64,000 nucleotides of DNA from TOLSYN sp963849065 (GTDB lineage Bacteria; Acidobacteriota; Terriglobia; Terriglobales; Acidobacteriaceae), in contig CAWKFM010000005.1 of NCBI GenBank assembly GCA_963849065.1, forward strand, positions 930,001 through 994,000. Reading direction: 5' to 3'. The notes under the pieces were generated by a model. That model saw nothing but the letters and a program-made list of their open reading frames with translations, ran no database searches and was not told where the DNA came from. Shown piece by piece: positions 19,472-27,625 of this stretch; the stretch's first letter is position 1; each line of letters begins with the position of its first letter. The position numbers and the translations under genes are program-made.

Positions 19472-21004
19472 ATGAAGGCTACGTCGATGGTCGCGGTATT
19501 TGACACCACGCTGCGGGATGGAGAGCAGGCAGCGGGAACCCGCCTCGGGTGCCGGGACAAGATTGCGATTGCGCGCCAGTTGGCCCGCCTGAAGGTGGAT
19601 ATCATCGAGGCCGGTTTCCCGGCATCCTCTCCCGAGGATTTCGATGCCGTGCGGAGGATCGCCGAGGAGATCGAGGGGCCGACGATCTGCGCGCTCTCCC
19701 GCGCCGTTGCCGCCGATATCGAATCCTGCGGCAAGGCGCTGGCGAAAGCCGCGCGTCCCCGCATTCAAACCGGCATCGGAGTGTCCGACATTCACGTTAT
19801 GGGCAAGTTCCGCGACGAGCGTTACGGCAAAACGCTGGCGGAAAAGAAAGCCAGGCTGGTGCAGCTCGCGGTGGATGCGGTGAAGCGAGCCTGCAACTGC
19901 TCGTGCGAGGTGCAGTTCTATGCCGAAGATGCAGGCCGCTCCGATCCGGCGTACCTGTTCGCGATGCTCGAGGCGGTCATCGATGCCGGGGCAGCGGTGG
20001 TCAACATCCCTGATACCACCGGCTACACGGTTCCCGAACAGTACGGCGCGCTGATCCGCGGCATCTGCGAGAACGTTCCGAACATTGCGAAGGCCACCAT
20101 CAGCGTGCATTGCCACGACGACCTGGGACTGGCTGTGGCCAACTCGCTGGCCGGCATTCGCAACGGCGCGCGGCAAGTCGAGGGAACGATCAACGGCATT
20201 GGCGAACGCGCCGGCAACGCCGCCCTTGAAGAGGTCATCATGGGCATCCGCACCCGCGCCGACTACTATGGCCTCAGCACGGGGGTCGATCCCCACGAGC
20301 TGTTCCGCACCAGCCGCATGGTGGCCGACATGCTCGGAATGCCGGTTCCCGCCAACAAAGCCGTCATCGGCACCAACGCCTTCTCGCACAGCTCGGGCAT
20401 CCACGTGGACGGATTCCTCAAAGACCGCGAGACCTACGAGATCATGCGTCCCGAAGACGTCGGCATCACTGCAAGCCGGGTAGTGCTGACGGCGCGCACC
20501 GGGCGGGCAGGGCTGCGCGCCCGGCTGGAGAAGCTGGGCTACGAGCTCTCCCAGCCGGAGCTGGACGCCATGTACCAGCGCTTTCTCTCCGTGGCCGACA
20601 AGAAGCAGGAGGTGCTCGACGAAGATCTGGTGGCGCTGATGCGCAACGAGCTGCCTCCGGAGCAGCAGAAGCTGAAACTCGACTACCTGCACAGCTACAG
20701 CGGCACCTCGGCGATTCCCACCGCCACGGTGCGCCTGCTGGTGAATGGCAAAACCATGGAAGGCGCATCGATCGGCGACGGTCCGGTGGACGCCGTGTAC
20801 AAGGCCATCGCCGGACTCACCGGCGCCCAGGCCAAGCTGCTGCGCTATGACATTCGCGCCGTCACCGAAGGCACCGAGGCCATGGGCGAAGTCATCGTGC
20901 ATCTTGAAATCGGCGACCGTCGCGTCATGGGCCGCGGCGTCTCCACCGACATCATAGAGGCCAGCGCCAAAGCCTACGTGGACGGGCTCAACCGTTTGGG
21001 CTGA
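19472..21004 (+). CDS. leuA: 2-isopropylmalate synthase family enzyme
   Basis: DRE-TIM aldolase-like synthase, 510 residues. The N-terminal catalytic signature is VFDTTLRDGEQ (residues 9-19), with the metal-binding HCHDD later and GTNAFSHSSGIHVDG near residue 300. The C-terminal regulatory domain of LeuA type covers about 390-510. Length and layout fit 2-isopropylmalate synthase, the first step of leucine synthesis (acetyl-CoA plus 2-oxoisovalerate). A citramalate synthase cannot be fully excluded by eye. The ATG at 19472 follows GGAGG; an in-frame ATG at 19457 is poorly spaced. No other leu genes lie in the window. Confidence 0.85.
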   Translation: MKATSMVAVFDTTLRDGEQAAGTRLGCRDKIAIARQLARLKVDIIEAGFPASSPEDFDAVRRIAEEIEGPTICALSRAVAADIESCGKALAKAARPRIQTGIGVSDIHVMGKFRDERYGKTLAEKKARLVQLAVDAVKRACNCSCEVQFYAEDAGRSDPAYLFAMLEAVIDAGAAVVNIPDTTGYTVPEQYGALIRGICENVPNIAKATISVHCHDDLGLAVANSLAGIRNGARQVEGTINGIGERAGNAALEEVIMGIRTRADYYGLSTGVDPHELFRTSRMVADMLGMPVPANKAVIGTNAFSHSSGIHVDGFLKDRETYEIMRPEDVGITASRVVLTARTGRAGLRARLEKLGYELSQPELDAMYQRFLSVADKKQEVLDEDLVALMRNELPPEQQKLKLDYLHSYSGTSAIPTATVRLLVNGKTMEGASIGDGPVDAVYKAIAGLTGAQAKLLRYDIRAVTEGTEAMGEVIVHLEIGDRRVMGRGVSTDIIEASAKAYVDGLNRLG

Positions 21005-21131
21005 ACCACCAGGCGCTGCATTACTTTGGTCATCTCCCGACGGCGGAAAACGTTGCGCCTGCTACCTGGCCCCTGCAGAATGCAAGAGCACGGAACCAAA
21101 GAGCACGGAACCAGCGGCACAGGAGAGCAAC

Positions 21132-21437
21132 ATGTACACCACGGTGCGGAAGTACGAGGGCGTGACCAACTCTCAGGAAGCTTCACGAAAAGTACAGGAA
21201 GGTTTCGTTCCGTTGATCTCGGCCATGCCGGGTTTCGTCGAGTATCAGTGGGTGGATCTGGGCCAGGGAGCAATGCTTTCCATCAGCGTTTTCGATGCTC
21301 TGGGACATGCCATCGATTCCAACCAGGCAGCGTCAAGCTGGGTGGCAAAGAATCTTCCGTCGGTGATGGCGCAGCCATCCCGGATCGAGAACGGCAGAGT
21401 GGTAGCGCGCAGGAGCGCGAGCAATTCGAAGGCTTGA
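21132..21437 (+). CDS. Small conserved protein, ABM-like fold
   Basis: A 101-residue protein starting at an ATG with AGGAG. The pattern (VRKYEGV, FVPLISAMPGFVEYQWVDLG, SISVFDALGHAIDSN) resembles the dimeric alpha/beta-barrel (ABM) fold, in which the first strand and the PGF turn are typical. No catalytic residue can be assigned. It lies downstream of leuA with a 127-base gap, probably its own transcript. Confidence 0.6.
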   Translation: MYTTVRKYEGVTNSQEASRKVQEGFVPLISAMPGFVEYQWVDLGQGAMLSISVFDALGHAIDSNQAASSWVAKNLPSVMAQPSRIENGRVVARRSASNSKA

Positions 21438-21536
21438 GGAGACCAGTTTAGGCTCCGCGGCGGCCGGACGATGGAGCAATCCTGCTTCCTTTCTCCGGCC
21501 GCTGTTTTGTTTATCGGGATTCCACGGTTGCACAGC

Positions 21537-21836
21537 CTACAGATCGCGCGTCTTGCCGACCTCATAGGTGCGCATGTGAGCCGGCCCCTGAATCAGCTCA
21601 GGGAACTCCTTCGCGAACGCCTTGAAATGCGGCGTCTGGAAGTGCGCATCCAGCGCCGCCTGATCGGCCCATTCTTCGAAAAACAGGAACTCCCCGGCTC
21701 CTGGCTGCTGCTCGTAGAAGTTGTAGGTGACGCAGCCTGCCTCTGCCCGCGAGGGCGGAGTGACGGCGGCAACCAGGCGCAGAATGTCGCTTTTACGTTC
21801 CGGTTTTCCGGTAAATTTCGCCGCAAGAACAATCAT
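21537..21836 (-). CDS. Antibiotic biosynthesis monooxygenase (ABM) domain protein
   Basis: A 99-residue ABM-family protein. The expected pattern is present: MIVLAAKFTGKPERKSD, PSRAEAGCVTYNFYEQ, FEEWADQAALDAHFQTPHF. Such proteins act as quinol monooxygenases, isomerases or haem-degrading enzymes, and the role here is open. The start is chosen at 21836 because the domain begins there; ATG at 21881 would add 15 residues but its GAGG site touches the start codon. It converges with another ABM-like gene. Confidence 0.75.
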   Translation of the reverse strand: MIVLAAKFTGKPERKSDILRLVAAVTPPSRAEAGCVTYNFYEQQPGAGEFLFFEEWADQAALDAHFQTPHFKAFAKEFPELIQGPAHMRTYEVGKTRDL

Positions 21837-21932
21837 GGGCACGCTCGCTTTCCGTTTTGGCGTTCCAGGGACAGACCTCATCCTCGAAGGGGTTTAACAG
21901 TAAAGTTCGGCGAAAAGAAAAGTCAAGCCGGC

Positions 21933-22346
21933 TTACCGGATGAAATACCCGGAAACTTTCCACTGGCCATCTTTACCCAGCGAGGGCGTGACGGTTTCAA
22001 TCGCCGATTTCTTATGCTCGAACGAGGACTCGTACACGATCACCACATACTGGCCATCCGGCGCGCCCGGCAGGCTGGTGGTGTAGACCGCCGATTTCAG
22101 CGTGCGCGACACCAGTTTTCCCATCGGCGCCCGCTTGTCCTTTACCATCTTCACCCACTGATCCTGAGCGATCGATTGCTTGAACATCGGCGCAGCGGTC
22201 TCCCAACTAGCCGCATAATCGCCGCTATCGACCAGCGCCAGCCAGCGGTTTGCCGCCTCGGTGGCGGCCTTTTCCCCCTTATCCTGGCACAGCGCAGTGG
22301 CGCTCATGCCCAGCACGATCAGCAGTACTGCAAGCAGTGATTTCAT
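21933..22346 (-). CDS. Secreted DUF4019 protein
   Basis: A 137-residue exported protein. A cleavable signal peptide is clear (MKSLLAVLLIVLGMSATALC, cut near ALCQ). The mature part has EAANRWLALVDSGDYAASWE, typical of DUF4019 proteins with an NTF2-like fold, and ends in DGQWKVSGYFIR. The start has a GGGGGAA site. Function unknown; probably periplasmic. It follows the VTT-domain gene on the same strand (25-base gap). Confidence 0.8.
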   Translation of the reverse strand: MKSLLAVLLIVLGMSATALCQDKGEKAATEAANRWLALVDSGDYAASWETAAPMFKQSIAQDQWVKMVKDKRAPMGKLVSRTLKSAVYTTSLPGAPDGQYVVIVYESSFEHKKSAIETVTPSLGKDGQWKVSGYFIR

Positions 22347-22371
22347 CGGTTCCCCCGCAATTCTTTGGTGT

Positions 22372-23052
22372 TCAATGTTCTGTGGTTGCCGCAGGAGCTT
22401 CGTCTGGTTCCGGGCCGAACGTGCTCTCCAGCCGCCTTTTTATCACAATCGCCGAGACGGTGGCAGCCCCAACCAGGGCGGCGAACAGCAGCAGCCAGCC
22501 CCAATATTGACCGGGATGGCGGACGGCCCGAACGAAGTGATGCCCGTAATGGTCGGCCAGGATGGCAATCAGCGAATACCTCGCCGCTCGGCACAGGGCC
22601 ACTACGATCAGGAATTTCCGCCTGCTATAGTTCGAAGCCCCTGCCGCCGCGAAGAAGAAGCTGGTGGGAGTCGGAAAGGGAACGGCGGCGGAGGCCGCCA
22701 GCGCCCCGGTTTCCCAGCGTTTGAACAGCCGCAAAAAGGCCGGGACGCGCCCGCTGCCGAAGCTCTTGTGTAGATACGCAGGTCCGGCGCGGCGTGCCAG
22801 CCGGAAGGTGATGAAGGCCCCGATCATCGAACCGGCAGTAGCCGCGATGGCGTATTCATACCAGGGACCGTGATGGCTGGCCGCCAGGATGGCGGTAAGG
22901 ATGTCGGGGCCTCCGAAGGTCGGCAGCGGAAGGCTGTCCACAACGGCCAGGGAGAACAAACCGAACGCCCCTAGGTGGAGCAGCGAGTTCGTGAGCGTGC
23001 CGCCGCGCTTCCTGGCTACGTGGGCCGCGCTCTGAAGAAAATCGGCAAGCAT
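22372..23052 (-). CDS. VTT/DedA-like membrane protein
   Basis: A 226-residue inner-membrane protein with four to five helices. The segment PLPTFGGPDILTAIL, an amphipathic re-entrant region with AASAAVPFPTPTSFFFAAAGA, and SRRKFLIVVALCRAARYSLI fit the VTT/SNARE-associated (YqaA/DedA) superfamily, now linked to lipid scrambling or undecaprenyl phosphate recycling. The ATG at 23052 is preferred over 23103; neither has a strong ribosome site. It precedes the DUF4019 gene on the same strand. Confidence 0.72.
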   Translation of the reverse strand: MLADFLQSAAHVARKRGGTLTNSLLHLGAFGLFSLAVVDSLPLPTFGGPDILTAILAASHHGPWYEYAIAATAGSMIGAFITFRLARRAGPAYLHKSFGSGRVPAFLRLFKRWETGALAASAAVPFPTPTSFFFAAAGASNYSRRKFLIVVALCRAARYSLIAILADHYGHHFVRAVRHPGQYWGWLLLFAALVGAATVSAIVIKRRLESTFGPEPDEAPAATTEH

Positions 23053-23405
23053 ACGCCGCACCGTTCGTGAACCCCCGCTACAGAATATACCGGCATCGCG
23101 CAACGGCCTTGTCGGGCAACGCTACCGGAGGCTGCGTTGCCATCGCCCGGTTGGCCGTTTTAGGGCAGAGGCTCAATTCCCAAAATAGATGCGGTGTCAT
23201 CGTGCGCACGCACCCGACGAAATATCTGTGCTTCGGCTTGAGATTGAAATTTCCGCCATGTAATTCTCAGTTAGAGGTTGTCCGGGCCGCGTTCCGGCCC
23301 GTCCTAGATACAGCGTCCTATAACTGAAACAGAGTTCGAGGGGCCATGTCACCGAGAGCCTTCTAAGTGACGGGGCGAAGCTACGCAAGCAGGTGGGGAT
23401 TTTAA
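23053..23405. other. Divergent leader region ahead of the EPS locus
   Basis: About 350 bases without a gene. It holds a candidate promoter and a small hairpin, GGGCCG-cgttc-CGGCCC (23284-23300), in what would be the 5' leader of the EPS transcript. UpxY-type antiterminators act on such leaders, so structure here may be functional. Confidence 0.45.
23238..23264 (+). promoter_or_regulatory. Candidate promoter of the EPS locus
   Basis: TTGAGA at 23238-23243 and TGTAAT at 23259-23264 with a 15-base spacer resemble a sigma-70 promoter. The spacer is shorter than the usual 17, so the assignment is weak. Confidence 0.3.
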
Positions 23406-23987
23406 ATGTCCATGATGGATGCAGCCGCGCTGGCGGTCGCCCAAGGCGCTGCGCAGGGAGGCGGTGTGGAGAAAGATAAGCAATGGTATGCGGCCTATAC
23501 CTGTCCGCGACACGAGAAACGCGTGTGGACGGCCCTCAATGGGCATCAGGTCGAGTCGTTTCTGCCGACCTACAAGGCGGTGCATCGCTGGAGAAACGGT
23601 GTAAAGGCGGAGCTTGATCTGGCCCTGTTTCCCGGCTATGTCTTCGTGCGCATCGCGCTGCGCGACCGCATGCAGGTGCTGAAAGTTCCGGGGCTGGTGA
23701 ATCTGGTGGGCTTTGGCGGTGCACCCATGGCACTGCCGGACTCCGACGTGGAAGTCCTGCGCAGTGGCCTGCAGCTGCGCTGCCAGCCGCACCCCTTCCT
23801 GCGCGCCGGGCAATGGGTCACGGTGAAGTCGGGGCCGTTGGTGGGCATGTCGGGCATCCTAGCGGACCGCCGGCAGAACGGCTGCCGGCTGGTGCTGAGC
23901 GTCGAGCTGATCCAGCAGGCCTGTGCCATCGAGGTGGATGCCTGCGACGTGGAGGCCGTCGAGCGGCATCCGCTTGGGTACTGCTAG
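23406..23987 (+). CDS. UpxY/LoaP-type NusG-like antiterminator (first copy)
   Basis: A 193-residue specialised NusG paralog. The NGN domain starts with KQWYAAYTCPRHEKRVWTAL and includes SFLPTYKAVHRW and LFPGYVFVRI; the KOW domain follows (GQWVTVKSGPLVGMSGIL). Such proteins (UpxY, RfaH, LoaP) bind RNA polymerase at the leader of long polysaccharide operons and prevent early termination. It is the first gene of the EPS locus, which supports that role. The ATG at 23406 follows GTGGGGA; a later GTG is possible. Its stop codon lies inside the left end of a decayed insertion element. Confidence 0.88.
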   Translation: MSMMDAAALAVAQGAAQGGGVEKDKQWYAAYTCPRHEKRVWTALNGHQVESFLPTYKAVHRWRNGVKAELDLALFPGYVFVRIALRDRMQVLKVPGLVNLVGFGGAPMALPDSDVEVLRSGLQLRCQPHPFLRAGQWVTVKSGPLVGMSGILADRRQNGCRLVLSVELIQQACAIEVDACDVEAVERHPLGYC

Positions 23988-24276
23988 GAACTTGTTGAAA
24001 AGTGCACAGATGTTTACTGTGCAGTGAGCGAGGAATGTCTGCAAAAGGACATGCGCGGAGATAATGCTCAGCTACAGCCGGGGATGCTCAGCCACCTTGC
24101 GTTAGAAGATCGGATTCCAGCCATCCTAGCACCGCTTCACAGAGGCCGCACCTACGGACCGGTAGCCCAGTATTTTACAAGGACGCGTACCTGACTAGGC
24201 AGCCGGACTCACGGATAATCGCCTGCTGGCAGCACGGACTACTATCGGCAAAGCCCACTGTTCAACAAGTCCCTAG
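23984..24276. mobile_element. Internally deleted insertion sequence (MITE-like)
   Basis: A 293-bp element is bounded by imperfect 21-bp terminal inverted repeats: the left (23984-24004) contains gaacttgttgaa and the right (24256-24276) contains ttcaacaagtcc. Both end in CTAG at the outer edge, which may be a target duplication or part of the repeats. The left CTAG includes the stop codon of the first antiterminator. Inside is a short remnant of a transposase start (24051-24194). It is too short to be autonomous. Confidence 0.72.
24051..24194 (+). pseudogene. Transposase N-terminal remnant
   Basis: A 47-codon frame inside the decayed element begins MRGDNAQLQPGMLSHL and continues with LEDRIPAILAPLHRG. 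This resembles the N terminus of IS5/IS1182-type transposases (a GMFSY..EDRIP..HPLR pattern), after which the gene is lost. An AAGGAC site precedes the ATG. The family call is from memory of the motif and is tentative. Confidence 0.5.
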
Positions 24277-24534
24277 CCATACCAACCAGCCATTCTAATC
24301 TCGTACTAATTCTTCCGATGGAGTCAAGATTAACTCCAGGCCCTTCCGAAGCAAATTTTAATTGAAGCGCGTTTTCGGGCGTCCTGCGCCGGATCGAAGT
24401 AACCCTATGAAAATACGCAGACATTCCGCTTTGCCAGCAATGCCTGCCCAATCTTCAGTGATGGCAGAGCACGTGCAACAAAACAAGAGTCTGAAGCCGA
24501 AGACAAGCTCAATCCAAGTGAGGATGGCGAAGCC

Positions 24535-25104
24535 TTGCCCGAAGCCCTTCAAAGCGGTCATCACAATACTGACAAGAGGGTGGCAAGAGAAGATCTGCCG
24601 CTGACCAGCTTGCGGCCGCATTGGTTTGCCGCTTATACCATGCCGCGTCACGAGAAGCGAGCCGCGGAGTGCTTTCAACAGCGGGACATTCCGTTTTTTC
24701 TGCCGCTGTACCGCAGCCGCTGCAAATGGAAGGACGGGTCCAAGACGATTCTGGAATTACCACTTTTTCCAGGCTATATCTTCGTCAACATCCCACTCGC
24801 GATCCGAGTCAGAGTGTTGGAAGTTCCCGGCGTGCTCTCGTTAGTGAGTTGTGGCAGAACTCCAGTGCCGATTCCAGAACAGGAGATTGAGATCCTTCGC
24901 GAGGGGCTTCGGGTGAGTAATGCAGAGCCGCATCCCTATCTGGTTGCCGGAGAACGGGTGCGACTCAATTACGGACCGTTGAACGGCCTGGAAGGCGTGC
25001 TGTTACGCGAAAACAATGGTTTCCGCGTGGTGATCACCCTGCAGGAAATCATGAAAAGCGTGGTCGTCGAGGTCCGAGAATCCGATCTGGAGCTTGCGCG
25101 GTGA
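24535..25104 (+). CDS. UpxY/LoaP-type NusG-like antiterminator (second copy)
   Basis: A second specialised NusG paralog, 189 residues from the TTG at 24535. The NGN domain contains HWFAAYTMPRHEKRAAECF, IPFFLPLYRSRCKW and LFPGYIFVNIPL; the KOW domain contains GERVRLNYGPLNGLEGVLL. The start is uncertain: the frame is open from 24403 with no ATG, and candidates are TTG 24535 (GAGGA about 11 bases upstream) or GTG 24580. It is clearly related to the first copy but diverged. It directly precedes the initiating transferase (84-base gap). Confidence 0.85.
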   Translation: MPEALQSGHHNTDKRVAREDLPLTSLRPHWFAAYTMPRHEKRAAECFQQRDIPFFLPLYRSRCKWKDGSKTILELPLFPGYIFVNIPLAIRVRVLEVPGVLSLVSCGRTPVPIPEQEIEILREGLRVSNAEPHPYLVAGERVRLNYGPLNGLEGVLLRENNGFRVVITLQEIMKSVVVEVRESDLELAR

Positions 25105-25188
25105 TTGTCGCATGAACTGAATTATTTGCCTTCACACTTTATCGACCCCGCTCGATAAAAAAAGTCCAACAGCCCTTGGGAGGTTCCG

Positions 25189-26655
25189 ATGAGTGCTACT
25201 GCAGACACGCCAATACTCCTGAAAGAACTGCAAAAGCGTCCCGGCTCTGCTGACGCGATCGTGGCGCTCCCAAGATTTGAACGATATAGTGCGGCGATGG
25301 AGATGATGGGAGACTTTGCGGCAGCGACAGTTGGCGTTATTGCCGCATATAGCATCTATCACTTGCTCAAGTTGGGAAGGGAGATTGTATACCCGACAAA
25401 GACCTTGTTGTGCGGTGCGTTGGGGTTCGCATTCCTATATGTATTGATGTTGGATCGTGAGGGCGCCTATCGGTCCGGCCACGGTCTTTTATTTGTCCGG
25501 GAGACAGAACGGACATTACGAGTGTCATCCCAAGCGTTCCTACTACTTTTAGCGGTATCCATTCTCGCATCACAGCTAATCTCGCGATGGGTGCTGGGAA
25601 TTGTTTTATTTCTCGTTCCGATCGTAGTTGTAATTCAAAAGCAGCTCTTCAGGGCTTTTGTCTCATTCCTGCATACGCGCGGACGGGGAATCAGGAAAGT
25701 CGTTATCTACGGAGCCGGCGCCACGGGAAAGCGCATGTTGTCGGCCATTGTGCGGTCGCCGAACTTGGGGCTCAACCCGGTAGCGATTGTGGACGACAAC
25801 CGCGCAGAGGTTGGGAAGGATGTGTATGCCTTCGATTATCATCGACGCAGTTGTGTTCCCGTGATCTCCGGACCGCTGACTCCTCAGCTATTGAAAAGCT
25901 ACGGCACTGCGCTTGTGGTGGTCGCGATCCCCTCTCTGGGGCGCCATAAATTTACCGCTGTCGCGGAGGCTGCGGCTGAGGCTGGCGCACGGTTGGCGTT
26001 TGTCCCGACTCAAGCGATTGCTTCTGATGCATGGCTGGATTATGTCGATCTCGACGGCCAGTTGCTGGCGACCGTCACCACACCGACCAGCAAATCGCTC
26101 TATCGAACGTCGAAACGTGTGTGCGACATCATCGCCGGCGTGGCTTTGTTGATCCTTGCCTCACCCATTCTCACCTTCGTAGCGCTCGCGGTGCGGATAG
26201 AGTCCGAAGGTCCGGTAATCTTTGCGCAGCGACGTGTTGGCAGGAATGGAGAGCTTTTCGTTTTATACAAATTCCGATCGATGCAGGTAGATGCTCCCAG
26301 ATATGGGTTCTCTCCCACCGATGCGAAAGATGCAAGGATCACGCGAGTCGGACGATTTCTCAGAAAAACCAGCCTGGACGAGCTACCTCAACTCTGGAAT
26401 GTGGTCAAAGGCGACATGTCTCTAGTCGGACCTCGACCTGAAATGCCGTTCATCGTTGAGCAATATGGCCCGCGGGAGCGGCAGCGACTTAGCGTTGTGC
26501 CCGGCATCACCGGCCTCTGGCAGTTGAGCGCCGACCGGGCTTTTCTTATTCACGAAAACCTCGAATACGATCTCTACTACATTCGCAATCGCGGTTTATT
26601 CATGGATTTGGCAATTTTGCTGCATACCGCACTTTTTGCCATGAAAGGCGTATAG
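25189..26655 (+). CDS. Polyprenyl glycosylphosphotransferase (initiating EPS transferase)
   Basis: A 488-residue WcaJ/CpsE-like enzyme that loads the first sugar phosphate onto undecaprenyl phosphate. Four N-terminal membrane helices are followed by a Rossmann-like CoA-binding domain (VVIYGAGATGKRML) and a fifth membrane segment at about 310-330. The C-terminal catalytic bacterial sugar-transferase domain has EGPVIFAQRRVGRNGELF, LYKFRSMQVDA, KTSLDELPQLWNV and SLVGPRPEMPF. A GGGAGG site precedes the ATG. It commits the pathway, with the sugar (glucose or galactose) not decidable by eye. Confidence 0.93.
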   Translation: MSATADTPILLKELQKRPGSADAIVALPRFERYSAAMEMMGDFAAATVGVIAAYSIYHLLKLGREIVYPTKTLLCGALGFAFLYVLMLDREGAYRSGHGLLFVRETERTLRVSSQAFLLLLAVSILASQLISRWVLGIVLFLVPIVVVIQKQLFRAFVSFLHTRGRGIRKVVIYGAGATGKRMLSAIVRSPNLGLNPVAIVDDNRAEVGKDVYAFDYHRRSCVPVISGPLTPQLLKSYGTALVVVAIPSLGRHKFTAVAEAAAEAGARLAFVPTQAIASDAWLDYVDLDGQLLATVTTPTSKSLYRTSKRVCDIIAGVALLILASPILTFVALAVRIESEGPVIFAQRRVGRNGELFVLYKFRSMQVDAPRYGFSPTDAKDARITRVGRFLRKTSLDELPQLWNVVKGDMSLVGPRPEMPFIVEQYGPRERQRLSVVPGITGLWQLSADRAFLIHENLEYDLYYIRNRGLFMDLAILLHTALFAMKGV

Positions 26656-26697
26656 CAGTCGTATGTTATCGATTACCACTGTCGATGGAGCTAGAAA

Positions 26698-27498
26698 ATG
26701 AAGGTTGTTGATTCTTATGCGCCGAATCCGCCCGACTCTGTTTCTTCGTTCTCTGTTCTCGGAGTTCGCATTAACGCCGTGCAGATTCCAGACGTCGTCG
26801 GTTGTTTCGAGGCGTGGATTCGGGAGAGGCGCCAAAGCCGCTTTGTGGCCGTCTGCAATGTCCACATGGTTATGGAAGCGTACCGCGACCGCCAATTCAT
26901 GAAGATGATTAATTCGTCGGGACTGACGGTGCCGGACGGAAAACCTCTGACATGGCTTGGCCGACATCACGGATTCAATTTGAAACGCCGGGTCTATGGT
27001 CCGGAGCTGTTTCAGGATTTCTTCTTAATCACCAGAGCCCGGGGGTATCGTCACTTCTTTTACGGCGGGCACCCGGAGGTTACCGCAAACATGGTTGCCC
27101 GTCTTCGCCAGCGCTTTCCGGAAGTCCAAATTGCCGGACACTATTCGCCGCCATTCCGGACGCTTACCGAGAAGGAAGATCGCGCTGTGGTCGAACGCAT
27201 CAACCAGAGCAACCCGGATATCGTGTGGGTTGGTCTGGGCTGCCCTAAGCAAGAGCACTGGATGTACGAGCATCGCGAATCTCTGGGGGCTCCTGTCATG
27301 GTCGGAGTGGGACAGGCCTTCAACATTGTCGCTGGCACTTTGAAGCAGGCGCCTCCCTGGATGCGCGAACATGGCCTGGAATGGATCTTCCGTTTGCTGC
27401 TCGAGCCCGGTCGGCTGTGGAGACGTTACTTGGTCTACAACACCATATTCGTGTTTTACGTTGTGCTCGAGCTGCTAGGTATTAAGCAATGGAGCTGA
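26698..27498 (+). CDS. WecG/TagA/CpsF-family glycosyltransferase
   Basis: A 266-residue GT26 enzyme, which usually adds the second sugar (for example ManNAc or ManNAcA) to a lipid-linked first sugar. Family features: VTVPDGKPLTWLGR, YGGHPEVTANMVARL and DIVWVGLGCPKQEHWM, with a basic, aromatic C-terminal tail of the type that binds the membrane. The start ATG is 42 bases after the initiating transferase. No membrane helix is needed in this family. Confidence 0.92.
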   Translation: MKVVDSYAPNPPDSVSSFSVLGVRINAVQIPDVVGCFEAWIRERRQSRFVAVCNVHMVMEAYRDRQFMKMINSSGLTVPDGKPLTWLGRHHGFNLKRRVYGPELFQDFFLITRARGYRHFFYGGHPEVTANMVARLRQRFPEVQIAGHYSPPFRTLTEKEDRAVVERINQSNPDIVWVGLGCPKQEHWMYEHRESLGAPVMVGVGQAFNIVAGTLKQAPPWMREHGLEWIFRLLLEPGRLWRRYLVYNTIFVFYVVLELLGIKQWS

Positions 27499-27625
27499 GG
27501 GTAGGCGCTCGATTGAAAATGACTTGGTGAAGTCGCATCTTCGGGCGTGCTCTGCCAAGTCAGAACACGTGCAGGTGCTCGGAGCAGAAAGACTCAGTTA
27601 AGGACAGGAGTCACATCACAGCAAT

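Noticed and set aside
19445..20902. Open frame of 485 codons opposite leuA, His/Gly-rich
   Set aside because: Antisense artefact of a GC-rich gene; the leuA product is unmistakable.
24362..24604. 80-codon open frame between the decayed element and the second antiterminator
   Set aside because: Different frame from the antiterminator, no ribosome site, no family; probably leader sequence.
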